Positions 26,198 through 36,439 of a stretch of DNA of 64,000 nucleotides are shown one piece after another. Made by a program: the position numbers and the translations under genes. Below the pieces are notes generated by a model. The model was not told where the DNA came from. It ran no database searches and saw only the letters and a program-made list of their open reading frames with translations. The DNA is from Williamsia sp. 1138. Lineage in GTDB: Bacteria; Actinomycetota; Actinomycetes; Mycobacteriales; Mycobacteriaceae. The stretch covers positions 186,001-250,000 of the forward strand of contig NZ_MJEJ02000051.1 of the NCBI RefSeq assembly GCF_002095435.2. The letters run 5' to 3'. Every line of letters starts with the position of its first letter. Positions within the stretch are counted from its first letter, which is position 1.

Positions 26198-27150
26198 CGA
26201 TGTCACAGTCGTCTGTGGACCCGCTGCTGGTCGCCGACGCCGTAGCAGGGCTGTGGCAGAGCCCACCCGTCCTGCCTGCGAAGTGGCTCTACGACAAGCG
26301 CGGCAGTGAGCTGTTCGACGAGATCACCCGGCTGCCCGAGTATTACCCGACACGGCGAGAGACCGAGATCCTGCGACGGAGCGCAGCAGAGATCGTCTCC
26401 ATCACGGACGCTCGGACCATGATCGAGCTCGGTTCGGGCACGTCGGAGAAGACGCGGCTCCTGCTGTCGGCGTTCGCAGCCCGCGGGACCGACTTCACCT
26501 ACGTACCGCTCGACGTCAGCGTCGAGATGCTCACGTATGCGGCGAACCAGGTGTCAGCTGAGTTCCCGGAGATCTCGGTCCAACCCCTGCACGCCGACTT
26601 CGGTGAACCCGACCTAGATCTCGCGGACCACGACGGTCCGCGTATGGCGATTTTCCTCGGCGGGACGATCGGGAACCTCGACCCCACCGAACGGTCCGAT
26701 TTCTACCGCCACATCGCGGGGGCGTTGCGATCCGGCGACTACTTCCTACTCGGAGCCGATCTGATCAAGGACACCGGCCGGCTGATCGCCGCCTACAACG
26801 ACCGCGCCGGGGTCACCGCCGACTTCAACCGGAACGTCATCGAGGTACTGCGAAAAGGGCTCGACGCGACCGGCCTCTACACCGACGACTTCGATCACAT
26901 CGCACGGTGGAATCCGCCGGAGCACCGAATCGAGATGTGGCTGCGCGCCCGGCGCGACGTGCACGCCCGGTTCGGCGCGATCGAGCGGACGTGGGAATTA
27001 CCTCGAGGAGCCGAGATCCTCACCGAGATCAGCACCAAGTTCAACCTCAGCTCGCTGCATGACGAACTGGCCGCCGCGGGTCTGCGGCAGCTGGAGAGTT
27101 GGACCGACCACGCCGACGACTTCGCAGTTGTGCTCGGTCAGGTCAGCTGA
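26194..27150 (+). CDS. egtD: L-histidine N-alpha-methyltransferase EgtD
   Basis: SAM-dependent enzyme that adds three methyl groups to histidine to give hercynine, the first step of ergothioneine synthesis. The 318-aa protein shows 'PPKWLYDKRGSELFDEIT'-like LPAKWLYDKRGSELFDEIT, 'PEYYPTRRETEIL', the SAM motif IELGSGTSEKT, 'FLGGTIGNLDP' and the C-terminal 'EISTKFNLSSL.DELAAAGL', all EgtD hallmarks. The ATG overlaps the egtB stop (ATGA), so the two are coupled. egtA, egtC and egtE are not adjacent. Confidence 0.96.
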   Translation: MTMSQSSVDPLLVADAVAGLWQSPPVLPAKWLYDKRGSELFDEITRLPEYYPTRRETEILRRSAAEIVSITDARTMIELGSGTSEKTRLLLSAFAARGTDFTYVPLDVSVEMLTYAANQVSAEFPEISVQPLHADFGEPDLDLADHDGPRMAIFLGGTIGNLDPTERSDFYRHIAGALRSGDYFLLGADLIKDTGRLIAAYNDRAGVTADFNRNVIEVLRKGLDATGLYTDDFDHIARWNPPEHRIEMWLRARRDVHARFGAIERTWELPRGAEILTEISTKFNLSSLHDELAAAGLRQLESWTDHADDFAVVLGQVS

Positions 27151-27168
27151 GCAATAGACTCACTTCCC

Positions 27169-27537
27169 GTGGTCGCCAACCGGACGAGATACGCGCGCAA
27201 ACGCCGCCGCCGGATGGCCCGCGTCGAGCACGACCTGAGTGACGAACAGTGGTCGCAACTCAAGGCGGCCTGGGAAGGTTGCGCGTACTGCGGCGCGGAT
27301 GACCGCCCGCTGCAACGAGATTGCGTGCTCCCCATCTCACGTGGGGGCCGGTACACCCTGGACAACATCGCGCCCGCCTGCGGTTCCTGCAACGCCAGCA
27401 AATGCAACGACGAGGTGACCGCGTGGATGCGCCGTAAGAAACTGGACGAGCGCGCGTTCCTCGAACGGTACGTCGCCATCAGGTACGCGATGGCCGCGAA
27501 GTTCCCCGTTGGACAGGACAACGAGCAAGACAGCTAG
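27169..27537 (+). CDS. HNH-endonuclease-like protein with altered active site
   Basis: Protein of 122 aa with a basic N terminus ([11 protein letters not shown]) and an HNH-like zinc fold: Cys38/Cys41 (CAYCG) and Cys71/Cys74 (CGSCN) are the likely zinc ligands, with LDNIAPAC and SCNASK as the second half. The usual catalytic 'DH' of the first strand is Asp51-Cys52 ([11 protein letters not shown]), so the general base His is replaced by Cys. It may be a DNA-binding relative rather than a nuclease. GTG 27169 is the start, 18 bases after egtD. Its stop shares the CTAG tetramer with the stop of convergent smc. Confidence 0.8.
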   Translation: MVANRTRYARKRRRRMARVEHDLSDEQWSQLKAAWEGCAYCGADDRPLQRDCVLPISRGGRYTLDNIAPACGSCNASKCNDEVTAWMRRKKLDERAFLERYVAIRYAMAAKFPVGQDNEQDS

Positions 27538-30500
27538 CCTGTGGTCGGCGCCGGCAGGTCCTGTCCGCGCATGCGCTGCGAGATGACGGTGGTGATGCCG
27601 TCGCCCTGCATGCTCACACCGTAGAGAGCATCCGCAACTTCCATGGTGGGCTTCTGGTGAGTGATCACGATGAGCTGCGATTTTTCGCGTAGTTGCTCGA
27701 ACAGCGTGATAAGACGACGGAGGTTGGTGTCGTCGAGGGCGGCCTCCACCTCGTCCATCACGTAGAACGGCGACGGGCGGGCGCGGAAGATCGCCACCAG
27801 CATGGCCACCGCGGTCAGTGACTTCTCGCCGCCGGACAGCAGGGAGAGGCGCTTCACCTTCTTCCCGGGCGGTCGCGCTTCCACGTCGATACCCGTGGTC
27901 AGCATGTCGGATGGGTTGGTCAGGATGAGACGGCCGTCGCCGCCCGGGAAGAGTGTCTTGAACACCTCGACGAACTCGCGTTCGACGTCGGCGTAGGCCT
28001 CGGTGAAGACCTGCAGGATCCGGCTGTCGACGTCCTGCACCACATCGAGAAGGTCCTGTCGCGCCTTTTTCACGTCCTCGAGCTGAGTCGACAGAAAGTT
28101 GTACCTCTCCTCGAGCGCGGCAAACTCTTCCAACGCAAGCGGATTGACCTTTCCCAGTGTGTTGAGGTCGCGCTGTGCCTTCTTCGCGCGGGCCTGCTGG
28201 GTCGCCCGGTCGTACGGTATCGGGGTGGGCGCGACGACCATCTCGCCGCGTTCTTTCGCCTGCTCGTACTCCGCCATCTCGAGTTCTGACGGCGGCATCG
28301 TGACATCGGGGCCGTACTCCGCCACCAGATCATCCGGACTGATCGAGAAGTCCCCCATGATCTGCTCTTCGAGTTGTTCGATCCGAAGTGCCACCTGCGC
28401 CTTGGCCACCTCGTCGCGGTGCACAGCGTCACGCAATGCGCTCAGCTGCGCCCCGACCTCCGCAGCGGCCTTCTTGGCCACGTCCAGTTGTTCCGTGCGG
28501 ACCCGACGCTCCCGCTCGAGATCGTCACGGTGCGTCTGTGCCCCGGCCACTGCGGTTTCGAGCCTTTGAGCGATCAGACCACCGCACTCGAATACGACTT
28601 CGGCCACACTCGCCGCGTGCCGACGGGCGCGGTTCTGGCGTTCGGCCCGCTCGCGTGCTTCTCGCTCTGCGCGTGCCGCACGCCGGAGGGAATCCGACTT
28701 GCCCCGCACAGAGGCCAACCGCTCCTCAGCGCTGCGCAGGGCGAGACGTGCCTCCATCTCCACCGAACGTGCCTCGGTCACGGCGGCGGCCGTCCGGTCA
28801 CGATCGCTGTCGGGCAGATCCCCTTCCGAGGGGGTCTCTTCGCTGTCGTCGCGGGCCAGGCGCAATCGTTCCTCGAACTCCGCCAGCTTCGCCAGAGCCT
28901 CGGTGCGGCCGTCTTCCGCCTTAGCCCGCTGATTGATGAGCCGGGTCGACTCTTCCTGCGCCGCACGGGCAGTCTGACCGAGCCGCGCCAATTGCTCGTA
29001 CACCGCACCCAACTCGGCGTCCGACTCGTGCAGCGCAGCCAGCGCCTGCTCAGCGGTCTCTCGGCGTTCGGTCTGCTGCGCGAGGGCCCCGGCGAGCGCG
29101 GCGACCAGTTCTTCACTGCGTCGCCGCGATTGCTCGAGTTCGGCACGTGCGGAATCGATCGCCGACTGCACCTCGATGGTCGACGGGCGCGCGCCGGTTC
29201 CGCCGCTGCGCCAGCCCGCTCCGATCAGATCGCCGTCGAGTGTCACGACCCGAAGTGAACCCAGGTATGGGACTGCACCGACGGCCTCGTCGAGCACTGC
29301 TTCCGCGATCGACACATCGTCCGCGACGACGGTGTAGCCCAGCAGCAGTTCCAGGGCTCCCTGGAGAGTGTCCGGACCGTCGACGACGTCGAGCGCCCAG
29401 ACCGCGCCCGCCGGAAGGCCGGCTGAGCCGCGGCCGGTCGGGTCGACGCCGCCGATCAAGACCGCAGCGCGCCCACCCTCGTTCTCTCGCAGAGACGACA
29501 GGGCGGAACGGGCGGCCGGTAGGTCCGCCGTCGCCACCGCATCAGCTGCCGGCCCCATGGCAGCAGCGATCGCCGCCTCGTAACCGCCGCGCACGCGCAG
29601 CAGCGACGACATCGGCCCCAGCAGTTCACCGGCCCTGTTCTCCAGCAACCAGGCGCCACCGTCCTTGCGCTCGAGACCGACTGCGAGCGCGTCGATCCGG
29701 GCGCCGAGCGAGGTGACCCGCTGTTCCGCGGCGCGCTCGGCGGCCTGCAGTTCCGCGACCCGTTCATTCGCCTGGTTCAACGCCGCGACGCTGCGCTCGT
29801 GGTGCTCGTCCAACCCCAGCTCGGAGGCATCGAGGCCGGCGACGGTGGCCTGGACCGCGTCGAACTCGTCGGCGGCCTCGGTCGCCCTGGCGACTGCGTT
29901 GTCGATCGCCGCACCCAGACGGGTCGCCTCGGCGTCGATCGATTCGACCTTGGTGCGGAGATTGTTCACCTGACCCTCGAGCCGCGCCAGCCCCTCGCGG
30001 CGATCGGCAACCGCGCGCACCGCGGCCAGGTGCTGCTGCTGCGCCGCCGCGGCTTCCTGTTCACGTTCGCTCAGCGCAACTTTCGCGTCGTCGAGGGCCT
30101 CAGCGGTCGCTTCGACGGTCTCGGTGAGGATGAACTCCTCCTCCGCTGCGACCTCTGCCTGGCGGTCGAGCTCATCGGGATCGCGCCCGGAGTCGTTGCG
30201 CACCGGTTCCGCGAGGTACCGGCTGCGCTCGCCGGCGATTCGGCAGGTTGCCCCCACGCGCTCGGTCAGCGCCGACAACGCGAACCAGGCCTGGCCGGCG
30301 TCGTTGGCAGCCGGGACGATCTGCGCCAGATACTTCTCGTTCTCATCGACCTGGCCACCGAGTTCGTCGAGGCGGTGCGCCAGCTCGTCTTGCTGCCTGC
30401 GGAGTTCCGCCTCGGTGGTACGTTGCTCCGCCAGTTCGTCACGACGGATCACCAGATCATCTGCAGCCAAACGCAATCGGGCATCGCGCAGGTCGGCCTG

Positions 30501-31154
30501 GACGGTTTGGGCCCGGCGGGCGACCTCAGCCTGCCTACCAAGTGGTTTGAGCTGACGACGTAGTTCGGCTGTGAGGTCGCCCAGACGCGCCAGATTCGAC
30601 TGCATGGCGTCGAGCTTGCGAACCGCTTTTTCTTTGCGCTTGCGATGTTTGAGGACACCGGCGGCTTCTTCGATGAAGGCCCGACGCTCCTCCGGTCGCG
30701 ACTCCAGGATCGCCGCCAGCCGTCCCTGGCCGACGATGACATGCATCTCCCGGCCTATCCCGGAGTCGCTGAGCAGTTCTTGCACGTCCATCAGCCGGCA
30801 CGAGCTGCCGTTGATCTCGTACTCTCCGGCACCGTCGCGGAACATCCGCCTCGTCACCGACACCTCGGAGTAGTCGATGGGTAGAGCGCCGTCGGAGTTG
30901 TCGATGGTCAGCGTCACCTCCGCACGCCCCAGGGGGGCGCGGCCAGATGTGCCCGCGAAGATGACGTCCTCCATCTTCCCTCCGCGCAGCGCTTTCGCGC
31001 CCTGCTCGCCCATCACCCAGGTCAGAGCGTCGACGACGTTCGATTTGCCCGAACCGTTGGGGCCCACCACACAGGTGATCCCCGGTTCGAACCGCAGGGT
31101 GGTTGCTGACGCAAAGGACTTGAAGCCCTTGAGGGTCAGACTTTTCAGGTGCAC
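27534..31154 (-). CDS. smc: Chromosome partition protein Smc
   Basis: Condensin ATPase that compacts and separates chromosomes with ScpA and ScpB. The 1206-aa protein begins [15 protein letters not shown] and has Walker [10 protein letters not shown] at about residues 32-40. Two long coiled-coil arms (about 165-490 and 660-1000) flank the hinge (about 500-650, with [20 protein letters not shown]). The signature [10 protein letters not shown] (about 1105-1114) and Walker [14 protein letters not shown] close the head domain. The start is GTG. It is convergent with the HNH-like gene. Confidence 0.97.
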   Translation of the reverse strand: MHLKSLTLKGFKSFASATTLRFEPGITCVVGPNGSGKSNVVDALTWVMGEQGAKALRGGKMEDVIFAGTSGRAPLGRAEVTLTIDNSDGALPIDYSEVSVTRRMFRDGAGEYEINGSSCRLMDVQELLSDSGIGREMHVIVGQGRLAAILESRPEERRAFIEEAAGVLKHRKRKEKAVRKLDAMQSNLARLGDLTAELRRQLKPLGRQAEVARRAQTVQADLRDARLRLAADDLVIRRDELAEQRTTEAELRRQQDELAHRLDELGGQVDENEKYLAQIVPAANDAGQAWFALSALTERVGATCRIAGERSRYLAEPVRNDSGRDPDELDRQAEVAAEEEFILTETVEATAEALDDAKVALSEREQEAAAAQQQHLAAVRAVADRREGLARLEGQVNNLRTKVESIDAEATRLGAAIDNAVARATEAADEFDAVQATVAGLDASELGLDEHHERSVAALNQANERVAELQAAERAAEQRVTSLGARIDALAVGLERKDGGAWLLENRAGELLGPMSSLLRVRGGYEAAIAAAMGPAADAVATADLPAARSALSSLRENEGGRAAVLIGGVDPTGRGSAGLPAGAVWALDVVDGPDTLQGALELLLGYTVVADDVSIAEAVLDEAVGAVPYLGSLRVVTLDGDLIGAGWRSGGTGARPSTIEVQSAIDSARAELEQSRRRSEELVAALAGALAQQTERRETAEQALAALHESDAELGAVYEQLARLGQTARAAQEESTRLINQRAKAEDGRTEALAKLAEFEERLRLARDDSEETPSEGDLPDSDRDRTAAAVTEARSVEMEARLALRSAEERLASVRGKSDSLRRAARAEREARERAERQNRARRHAASVAEVVFECGGLIAQRLETAVAGAQTHRDDLERERRVRTEQLDVAKKAAAEVGAQLSALRDAVHRDEVAKAQVALRIEQLEEQIMGDFSISPDDLVAEYGPDVTMPPSELEMAEYEQAKERGEMVVAPTPIPYDRATQQARAKKAQRDLNTLGKVNPLALEEFAALEERYNFLSTQLEDVKKARQDLLDVVQDVDSRILQVFTEAYADVEREFVEVFKTLFPGGDGRLILTNPSDMLTTGIDVEARPPGKKVKRLSLLSGGEKSLTAVAMLVAIFRARPSPFYVMDEVEAALDDTNLRRLITLFEQLREKSQLIVITHQKPTMEVADALYGVSMQGDGITTVISQRMRGQDLPAPTTG

Positions 31155-31228
31155 AGCGCTTGAGCGTACCCATCACCTTCGTCGGTGTGGGCGGGCGGTG
31201 TGATCGGGCGGGGCCGGGCGGGGAGGGA

Positions 31229-31528
31229 TCAGCGCTCGACAAAGCCTGTCAAGCCACCGCGGGCGGGTCCCCAATCCGTCACCACCGTGTCCACCTGACC
31301 CGGGCTCCGCCCCTGGTCGAGCAGGCCCAACAAGTTGTCGCAGTCCGCCCTGCGACCTTCTGCCACGATCAGGACACGGCCATCGGCCTGGTTCGTCGCG
31401 GACCCCACGAGCCCCAGTTCGAGTGCCCGGGCACGCGTCCACCACCGGAATCCGACGCCCTGCACGTGCCCGTGCACCCAGGCGGTCAGCCGAACTCGGT
31501 CCGAATCAGGTCCTGGGTGCTCGGCCAC
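31229..31528 (-). CDS. acyP: Acylphosphatase
   Basis: Small enzyme (99 aa) that hydrolyses carboxyl-phosphate bonds such as acetyl phosphate. The phosphate-binding loop is 'VHGHVQGVGFRWW' with catalytic Arg28, and Asn46 in 'GSATNQADGRV' is the second catalytic residue. It lies between OsmC and smc as in M. tuberculosis (Rv2922A) and starts 4 bases after the OsmC stop. A G-rich 74-base gap separates it from smc. Confidence 0.95.
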   Translation of the reverse strand: MAEHPGPDSDRVRLTAWVHGHVQGVGFRWWTRARALELGLVGSATNQADGRVLIVAEGRRADCDNLLGLLDQGRSPGQVDTVVTDWGPARGGLTGFVER

Positions 31529-31532
31529 GGTC

Positions 31533-31991
31533 CTACTCCGTGTCGATACGCAGGTCGACGGTGGTTCCCGCCTTGAGGGTCCGCCCCACCGTGCACACCG
31601 CGTCCACGGCCCGTTCGACCACGACCAGCAACCGTTTGGCCGCGTCCGGGTCCAGCTCGGACAGATCTACCTCGAGCACCTCACTCAACGCCGGATAGAA
31701 CTCGTTCTCCCGGTCTGCGTCCCCGCGCACGCGCACGATCGCGTCGTAGTCGTCTCCGAGCCTGCGCGAGAGTGGTTTGTCCGAACTCATCCCGGTACAG
31801 GCGGCGAGCGCGATCTTCAGCAACTCTCCTGGCGTGAAGGCTCCCTCGACGTCCTGCGAACCGATGAGGACCTCGGCGCCGCGGCTGCTGCGCCCGGTGT
31901 ATCGCCTGCTGCCGGTTCGCTGAACCCACAGTTCTGTCGCATGCTGCTCACTGGTCACTGGTTCGGTTGCGCTCATGTCCATATTGAACAC
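31533..31991 (-). CDS. OsmC family peroxiredoxin-like protein
   Basis: OsmC/Ohr-fold protein of up to 152 aa, homologous to M. tuberculosis Rv2923c; members reduce organic hydroperoxides with a Cys pair. The family blocks are 'FTPGELLKIALAACTGMSSDKPLSRRLGDD' with the first Cys, and 'RAVDAVCTVGRTLKAGTTVDL' with the second Cys. GTG 31991 and ATG codons at 31982 and 31976 are all possible starts, and none has a clear ribosome site. The homologue begins near ATELWVQRTG, further downstream. Confidence 0.9.
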   Translation of the reverse strand: MFNMDMSATEPVTSEQHATELWVQRTGSRRYTGRSSRGAEVLIGSQDVEGAFTPGELLKIALAACTGMSSDKPLSRRLGDDYDAIVRVRGDADRENEFYPALSEVLEVDLSELDPDAAKRLLVVVERAVDAVCTVGRTLKAGTTVDLRIDTE

Positions 31992-32046
31992 GCTGCCGTA
32001 CCCCGCAATTCCGCGGGACTCAGCCGGAGCGTCGACGCCACAGGGG

Positions 32047-32691
32047 TCACCAACGGTCGATGTGGAGCAGGTTGTCGAGAGGTTCGCGCGGCGCCGGCTT
32101 GAACGTGTCGCCCGTGTAGAACGCCGTCGGGATCAATGCCGCCTGGTGAAAGCCGGCGGGGATCCCGAGGAGTTCAGCGATTTCCGCCTCTCGCTGCAGA
32201 TGCAGCGTGGTCCACGCGGTGCCGAGCCCGCGGGCACGTGCAGCGAGGGCAAAACTCCAGACCGCCGGCAGCAACGACCCCCAGAGTCCGGCCTGATTTC
32301 CCGACGGCAGGGTCTTGCCCGCCTTGATACACGGGATCACCAGGACCGGTACCTCCCCCATGTGCTCGCCGAGCCACGCGACGCTGCCGCCGACCCGCTG
32401 CTGGACGGGCGCGCGGTCCGGGTCGTCGGCGAACAGCTTCGCTGCCGACTGGTTCGAGGCGAGATACTCGTCGACGAGTTCGCCGTAGATCTTCCCGATC
32501 GCCGCGCGTACCTCTGGGTCGCTGACGACAATCCACTGCCAGCCTTGACGATTGGATCCCGACGGCGCCTGGAGTGCGATCTCGAGGCACTCTTTGACGA
32601 GTTCGATGGGCACGGGTTTCGTCAGGTCAAGCCGTTTACGCACGGTTCGAGTGGTGGTCAGCAGTTCGTCGGGCGTCAGGTTCACGGTCAT
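32047..32691 (-). CDS. Nitroreductase family oxidoreductase
   Basis: FMN-dependent nitroreductase of 214 aa. The FMN-binding N-terminal block is 'TRTVRKRLDLTKPVP' (R-x-V-R-x-x-x) and 'ALQAPSGSNRQGWQWIVV' matches the A-P-S-x-x-N-x-Q family signature. The C-terminal half has 'ARARGLGTAWTTLHL' and 'IPAGFHQAALIPTAF'. The physiological substrate is unknown. It sits in the OsmC-mutM interval, 55 bases before OsmC on the same strand, and is not part of the conserved mycobacterial order, so it is probably an insertion. Confidence 0.88.
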   Translation of the reverse strand: MTVNLTPDELLTTTRTVRKRLDLTKPVPIELVKECLEIALQAPSGSNRQGWQWIVVSDPEVRAAIGKIYGELVDEYLASNQSAAKLFADDPDRAPVQQRVGGSVAWLGEHMGEVPVLVIPCIKAGKTLPSGNQAGLWGSLLPAVWSFALAARARGLGTAWTTLHLQREAEIAELLGIPAGFHQAALIPTAFYTGDTFKPAPREPLDNLLHIDRW

Positions 32692-32718
32692 ATGACGATC
32701 ATGCCCGACGCGCAGCGG

Positions 32719-33576
32719 CTAGAACCGCGGGCGAACCTGGCACCTGGGGCAGCTGAAGGAACTGCGATTCATGAAGTGCTCCCGTCGCATCGCTGCACCG
32801 CAGCGCCGGCAGGGCTTGCCCTCTCGCCCATAGGCGTTGAGCGAACGCTCGAAGTAGCCTGACTGGCCGTTGACGTTGACGTACAAGGCATCGAACGAGG
32901 TGCCGCCCTGGTCGAGTGCCTCGGACATGACGGCGGCGGCATTGTCGAGCACTGCGCGCAGCGACTTGACCGGCAGTTTGTCGGTGAGCCGCTGACCGTG
33001 GATCTGACTGCGCCACAGCGCTTCATCGGCGTAGATGTTCCCGACCCCGGATACCACCGTCTGATCGAGAAGAGCACGTTTGATCTCGGTGTGCTTGCCG
33101 CGCAGGACCTTGACGACGGCCGACTGGTCGTAACCGGGGTCGAAGGGGTCGGGTGCGATGTGCGCGATCGATGCGGGGACGGAGCCCACGATGTCGTCGA
33201 CCATCCACGAGCCGAAAGTTCGCTGGTCGACGAACCGCAATTCGGTGCCGTCGTCAAGAGTGGCGCGGATGCGCAGGTGCTTTTCGTCGACTGCGCCCGC
33301 GGACTGGACGAGCATCTGTCCGCTCATGCCGAGGTGCACGAGTATGGCGATCGGGTCGGCGGCCGCTGCCGGATCCGCCTCGAGCCACAGATACTTACCT
33401 CGTCGCCGAGCCGCTGTCACCGTCGCCCCGGCCAGCAGACCGATGAGGTCTGCGGCGCCGCCGAGCTGTCGCCTCACCGCACGTGGATGTAGCACCTCCA
33501 CGGCCACGATGCGTTTACCCACCACATGTCCGAGCAGGCCGCGGCGAACAACCTCCACCTCGGGCAGTTCAGGCAT
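32719..33576 (-). CDS. mutM: Formamidopyrimidine-DNA glycosylase
   Basis: Repairs 8-oxoguanine by base removal and strand cleavage. The N-terminal MPELPEVE gives the catalytic Pro2 and Glu3. A helix-two-turn-helix region includes '[14 protein letters not shown]', and the C-terminal zinc finger has four Cys in 'CRRCGAAM' and 'SCPRCQ'. 285 aa, normal length. The gene start overlaps the rnc stop by eight bases. Confidence 0.96.
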   Translation of the reverse strand: MPELPEVEVVRRGLLGHVVGKRIVAVEVLHPRAVRRQLGGAADLIGLLAGATVTAARRRGKYLWLEADPAAAADPIAILVHLGMSGQMLVQSAGAVDEKHLRIRATLDDGTELRFVDQRTFGSWMVDDIVGSVPASIAHIAPDPFDPGYDQSAVVKVLRGKHTEIKRALLDQTVVSGVGNIYADEALWRSQIHGQRLTDKLPVKSLRAVLDNAAAVMSEALDQGGTSFDALYVNVNGQSGYFERSLNAYGREGKPCRRCGAAMRREHFMNRSSFSCPRCQVRPRF

Positions 33577-34303
33577 CGTCTCCGGTACCCGAGATCTCTT
33601 TCCACGCGGTGGAAGCCGCGATCTGTTCGGCTTCTTTCTTGGTTCGTCCGACGCCGGAACCCATCGAATCGCCTCCGACCATCACCGTCGCGGTGAACTC
33701 CTTGCAATGATCAGGGCCGGTCGAGGTGATCTGGTACGCCGGAACCCCCAGGCCCTTCTCGGCGGTCAGTTCCTGTAGTGACGTCTTCCAGTCGAGTCCG
33801 GCGCCCAGTGCCGCCGACCGATTCAGCGCCGGCTCGAACAGCGCGAGCACCGTGGTCCGCGCAGTTTCGAGGCCGTGTTCGAGGTGGATGGCGCCGATGA
33901 GCGCTTCCATACCGTCGGCGAGGATGCTCGCCTTGTCCCGGCCACCGGTCATTTCTTCGCCGCGACCGAGTCGCAGATGCGCACCGAGTCCACCCGGGCC
34001 GAGGCCTTTCGCAACTGCGGCGAGCGCGTGCATGTTCACGACGCTGGCTCGGATCTTGGCGAGCTCACCTTCCGGACGGTCAGGGTGCGTCCGGTAGAGC
34101 TGCTCGGTGATGACGACCCCGAGAACCGAGTCGCCCAGGAACTCCAGCCGCTCGTTGGTGGGCAACCTACCGTGCTCGTACGCGTACGAGCGGTGCGTCA
34201 GTGCCAGCGTCAGCATTTCGTCTGACAGAGAAATGCCGAGCGCCGCAAGCAGGTCTGAATGGTCGACGTCTGCGCCGGCCACCTCACGAACGCTGTCCGT
34301 CAC
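33569..34303 (-). CDS. rnc: Ribonuclease III
   Basis: Double-stranded RNA endonuclease that matures rRNA and some mRNAs. The 244-aa protein has the RNase III signature [12 protein letters not shown] (residues 51-62) with catalytic acidic residues and a C-terminal dsRNA-binding domain (about 168-240, '[22 protein letters not shown]'). It overlaps the DUF177 gene by four bases upstream and mutM downstream. Confidence 0.97.
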   Translation of the reverse strand: MTDSVREVAGADVDHSDLLAALGISLSDEMLTLALTHRSYAYEHGRLPTNERLEFLGDSVLGVVITEQLYRTHPDRPEGELAKIRASVVNMHALAAVAKGLGPGGLGAHLRLGRGEEMTGGRDKASILADGMEALIGAIHLEHGLETARTTVLALFEPALNRSAALGAGLDWKTSLQELTAEKGLGVPAYQITSTGPDHCKEFTATVMVGGDSMGSGVGRTKKEAEQIAASTAWKEISGTGDDA

Positions 34304-34887
34304 TTTTTCGACTCAGGATCCTCGGCGAACTTCGATGCCAATCCAGCCCAGCGTGGGTCGATGACATCGTGCTGGTGACCGGCCTCGGCGAGGTCCAGCC
34401 GGATCCCGCACTCCGGGCACAATCCCGGACAGTCCGGTCGGCACAGCGGGGTGTGCGGCAGGTCGAGCGCGACGGCGTCGACAACCGCTTGCTCGAGATC
34501 GATCTTGTCGTCGACGATCCGATGAATGTCCTCGGCATCGGTCGTCTGTTCCGTCGCGCTGTTCGGGTACGCGTACAGCTCGGTCACGTACACGCTGGCA
34601 GTCCCCGCGATCGGCTCCAGACAGCGGACACACTGCCCTTCCGTCTCGCCGCTGACGCATCCGGTGACCAGGACGCCCTCCGAGACCGCTTCCAGACGTA
34701 GGTCGAGATCGACGTCACTGCCCGCCGGGATCGCGATCATGTCCAAACCGATCCGCGGGGCAGGGGTGATGGCACGATGCACCTCTCGCATCGAGCCGGC
34801 CCGTCTACCCAGACTGCGAATGTCCAGGGTGAAGGGGCCGTCGATGGTGCGATCGTGGCGTGATTGTTTGTTTTCGCGCTGCGACAC
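34300..34887 (-). CDS. DUF177 (YceD) family protein
   Basis: Protein of about 195 aa of the YceD/DUF177 family, linked to 23S rRNA metabolism and ribosome assembly in plants and bacteria. Zinc-type Cys pairs are visible in 'CVRCLEP' and '[13 protein letters not shown]'. GTG 34887 is chosen as start; the frame is open to 34926. In many actinobacteria rpmF (L32) follows this gene, but here rnc follows at once with a four-base overlap, as in mycobacteria, so L32 must be encoded elsewhere. Confidence 0.9.
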   Translation of the reverse strand: MSQRENKQSRHDRTIDGPFTLDIRSLGRRAGSMREVHRAITPAPRIGLDMIAIPAGSDVDLDLRLEAVSEGVLVTGCVSGETEGQCVRCLEPIAGTASVYVTELYAYPNSATEQTTDAEDIHRIVDDKIDLEQAVVDAVALDLPHTPLCRPDCPGLCPECGIRLDLAEAGHQHDVIDPRWAGLASKFAEDPESKK

Positions 34888-34965
34888 AAGGAACCACGAT
34901 ACGCCTGTGATGGGCTGTGGCCGCAATCCATGACGCGCGGGGTCGGCCGCGCCACAAATCGCGGG

Positions 34966-35739
34966 TCAGACGGCCATTCCGGTACCGAAGTCGCCGCGTC
35001 GGACGTGCTCGGCGTAGTCGTGGACACCCGCCCCGGTACGCAGCTGCTGCCGCCCGCGGTTGACCGAACGAATCGTCCCGGTCAGCAGCTCCTCGAACTC
35101 CGCGAGTTTGTTGTCCACATAGATATCGCATTCGCCGCGCAGACGATCGGATTCGGCGTGTGCCGCGTCGATCACCCGCTCGGATTCCGCCCGCGCGGCC
35201 TGTACGACCTCCGTCTCGGAGACCAACCGCTGCTGCTCGGCAATCCCCTCGGCGACCGACCGTTCATAGTTGGCGTTGCCCGACTCGATCATCCGCTCGG
35301 CCTCGGCATGCGCGCGCCCGGTCACCGACTCGTACTCGCGATGCGCGGCCGAACCGATGCGCTCGGCCTCCGCGGTGGCGTCGGACAGCAACTGTCCCGA
35401 ATGTGACTGCGCTTCGGCGACCATCCGATCGGCCGCGGACTTGGCCTCGGAAAGCACCCGGTCGGCCTCCGACCTGGCGTGAGCGAGCGTCGAATCAGCC
35501 TCGGCGGTGGCTTCACCGACCATGGTGTCGGCATGCATCCGGGCATCGCCGATCAGCTTGTCTCGCTGGTCGAGGACGTCCTGCGCGTCATCCAGGTCGC
35601 CAGGTATGGCGTCCTTGACGTCGTCCAGCAGCTCGAGAACGTCGCCTCGAGGAACGACGCAACCCGCTGTCATCGGAACACTGCGCGCTTCTTCGACGAT
35701 GGCGCCCAGTTCGTCCAGTGCTTCGAAAACCCGGTACAC
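34966..35739 (-). CDS. sepIVA: DivIVA-like coiled-coil cell-division protein SepIVA
   Basis: Homologue of SepIVA (M. tuberculosis Rv2927c), a coiled-coil protein needed for division and polar growth in mycobacteria. The 257-aa protein starts MYRVFEALDELGAIVEEAR, and residues 60-220 form a nearly unbroken coiled coil rich in 'ADR...EA...' repeats (SEADRVLSEAKSAADRMVAEA). The C terminus is short and basic (RSVNRGRQQL). The position next to DUF177 and rnc matches mycobacteria. A 198-base gap upstream probably contains its promoter. Confidence 0.9.
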   Translation of the reverse strand: MYRVFEALDELGAIVEEARSVPMTAGCVVPRGDVLELLDDVKDAIPGDLDDAQDVLDQRDKLIGDARMHADTMVGEATAEADSTLAHARSEADRVLSEAKSAADRMVAEAQSHSGQLLSDATAEAERIGSAAHREYESVTGRAHAEAERMIESGNANYERSVAEGIAEQQRLVSETEVVQAARAESERVIDAAHAESDRLRGECDIYVDNKLAEFEELLTGTIRSVNRGRQQLRTGAGVHDYAEHVRRGDFGTGMAV

Positions 35740-35937
35740 AGCTACCTCACTCCTCGCCGCACATGCCGAACGAGCCCGGTCGACTCGTCCCCGTCACAGT
35801 GCGATCAGTGGTTGGTGTTAATTCTGTGACTATTGTGCCCAATGTTGCGCCTGTGACGCCGCAACCGGGCCGGTGTGTCGGCTCTACGGTAGGACGAACA
35901 CCCAGGGCACACCAGGTGTGGAAAGAAATTTCCGGCG

Positions 35938-36426
35938 TCAGACCTGTCGTTCGTCGGACAGCTTCGCCAGCAACTGCTCGTGCACCAGAGGAGGAAGGAA
36001 GTCGCCGACCGCTCCCCCGAGGCGTGCGACCTCCTTGACGAGCGAGCTGGAAACGTGCGCCAGACGCGGATCGGTGAGCAGGAATACGGTCTCCACGCCC
36101 GTCAGATCACGATTCATCTGCGCCATCGGCATCTCGTACTCGAAATCGACAGCACCGCGGAGGCCCTTGACGATGGTGTCGAGGCCCTGCTGCCGCACAT
36201 AGTCGACGAGAAGCCCTTGCCAACTGTCGACGCGCACGTTCGGCAGATGCGCAGTGGTTTCCCTGATCAGCTCGAGCCTCTCGTCTATACCGAAGAATCC
36301 ATGCTTTTTCGGATTGACGGTCACCAGGATCACCAGTTCGTCGAAACGGGCGGCTGCGCGCTCGAACACATAGAGGTGACCGGAGGTCACGGGGTCGAAC
36401 GATCCTGGACACACGGCTCCGGACAT
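35938..36426 (-). CDS. coaD: Phosphopantetheine adenylyltransferase
   Basis: Fourth enzyme of coenzyme A synthesis; transfers AMP from ATP to 4'-phosphopantetheine. The 162-aa protein has the nucleotidyltransferase motif GSFDPVTSGH at the N terminus and the 'SSSLVKEVARLGG' stretch near the C terminus. ATG 36426 gives the standard start; the open frame to 36645 overlaps rsmD. It follows rsmD by 13 bases on the same strand, as in M. tuberculosis (Rv2965c-Rv2966c). Confidence 0.96.
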   Translation of the reverse strand: MSGAVCPGSFDPVTSGHLYVFERAAARFDELVILVTVNPKKHGFFGIDERLELIRETTAHLPNVRVDSWQGLLVDYVRQQGLDTIVKGLRGAVDFEYEMPMAQMNRDLTGVETVFLLTDPRLAHVSSSLVKEVARLGGAVGDFLPPLVHEQLLAKLSDERQV

Positions 36427-36439
36427 GGCTGCCAAGTTA

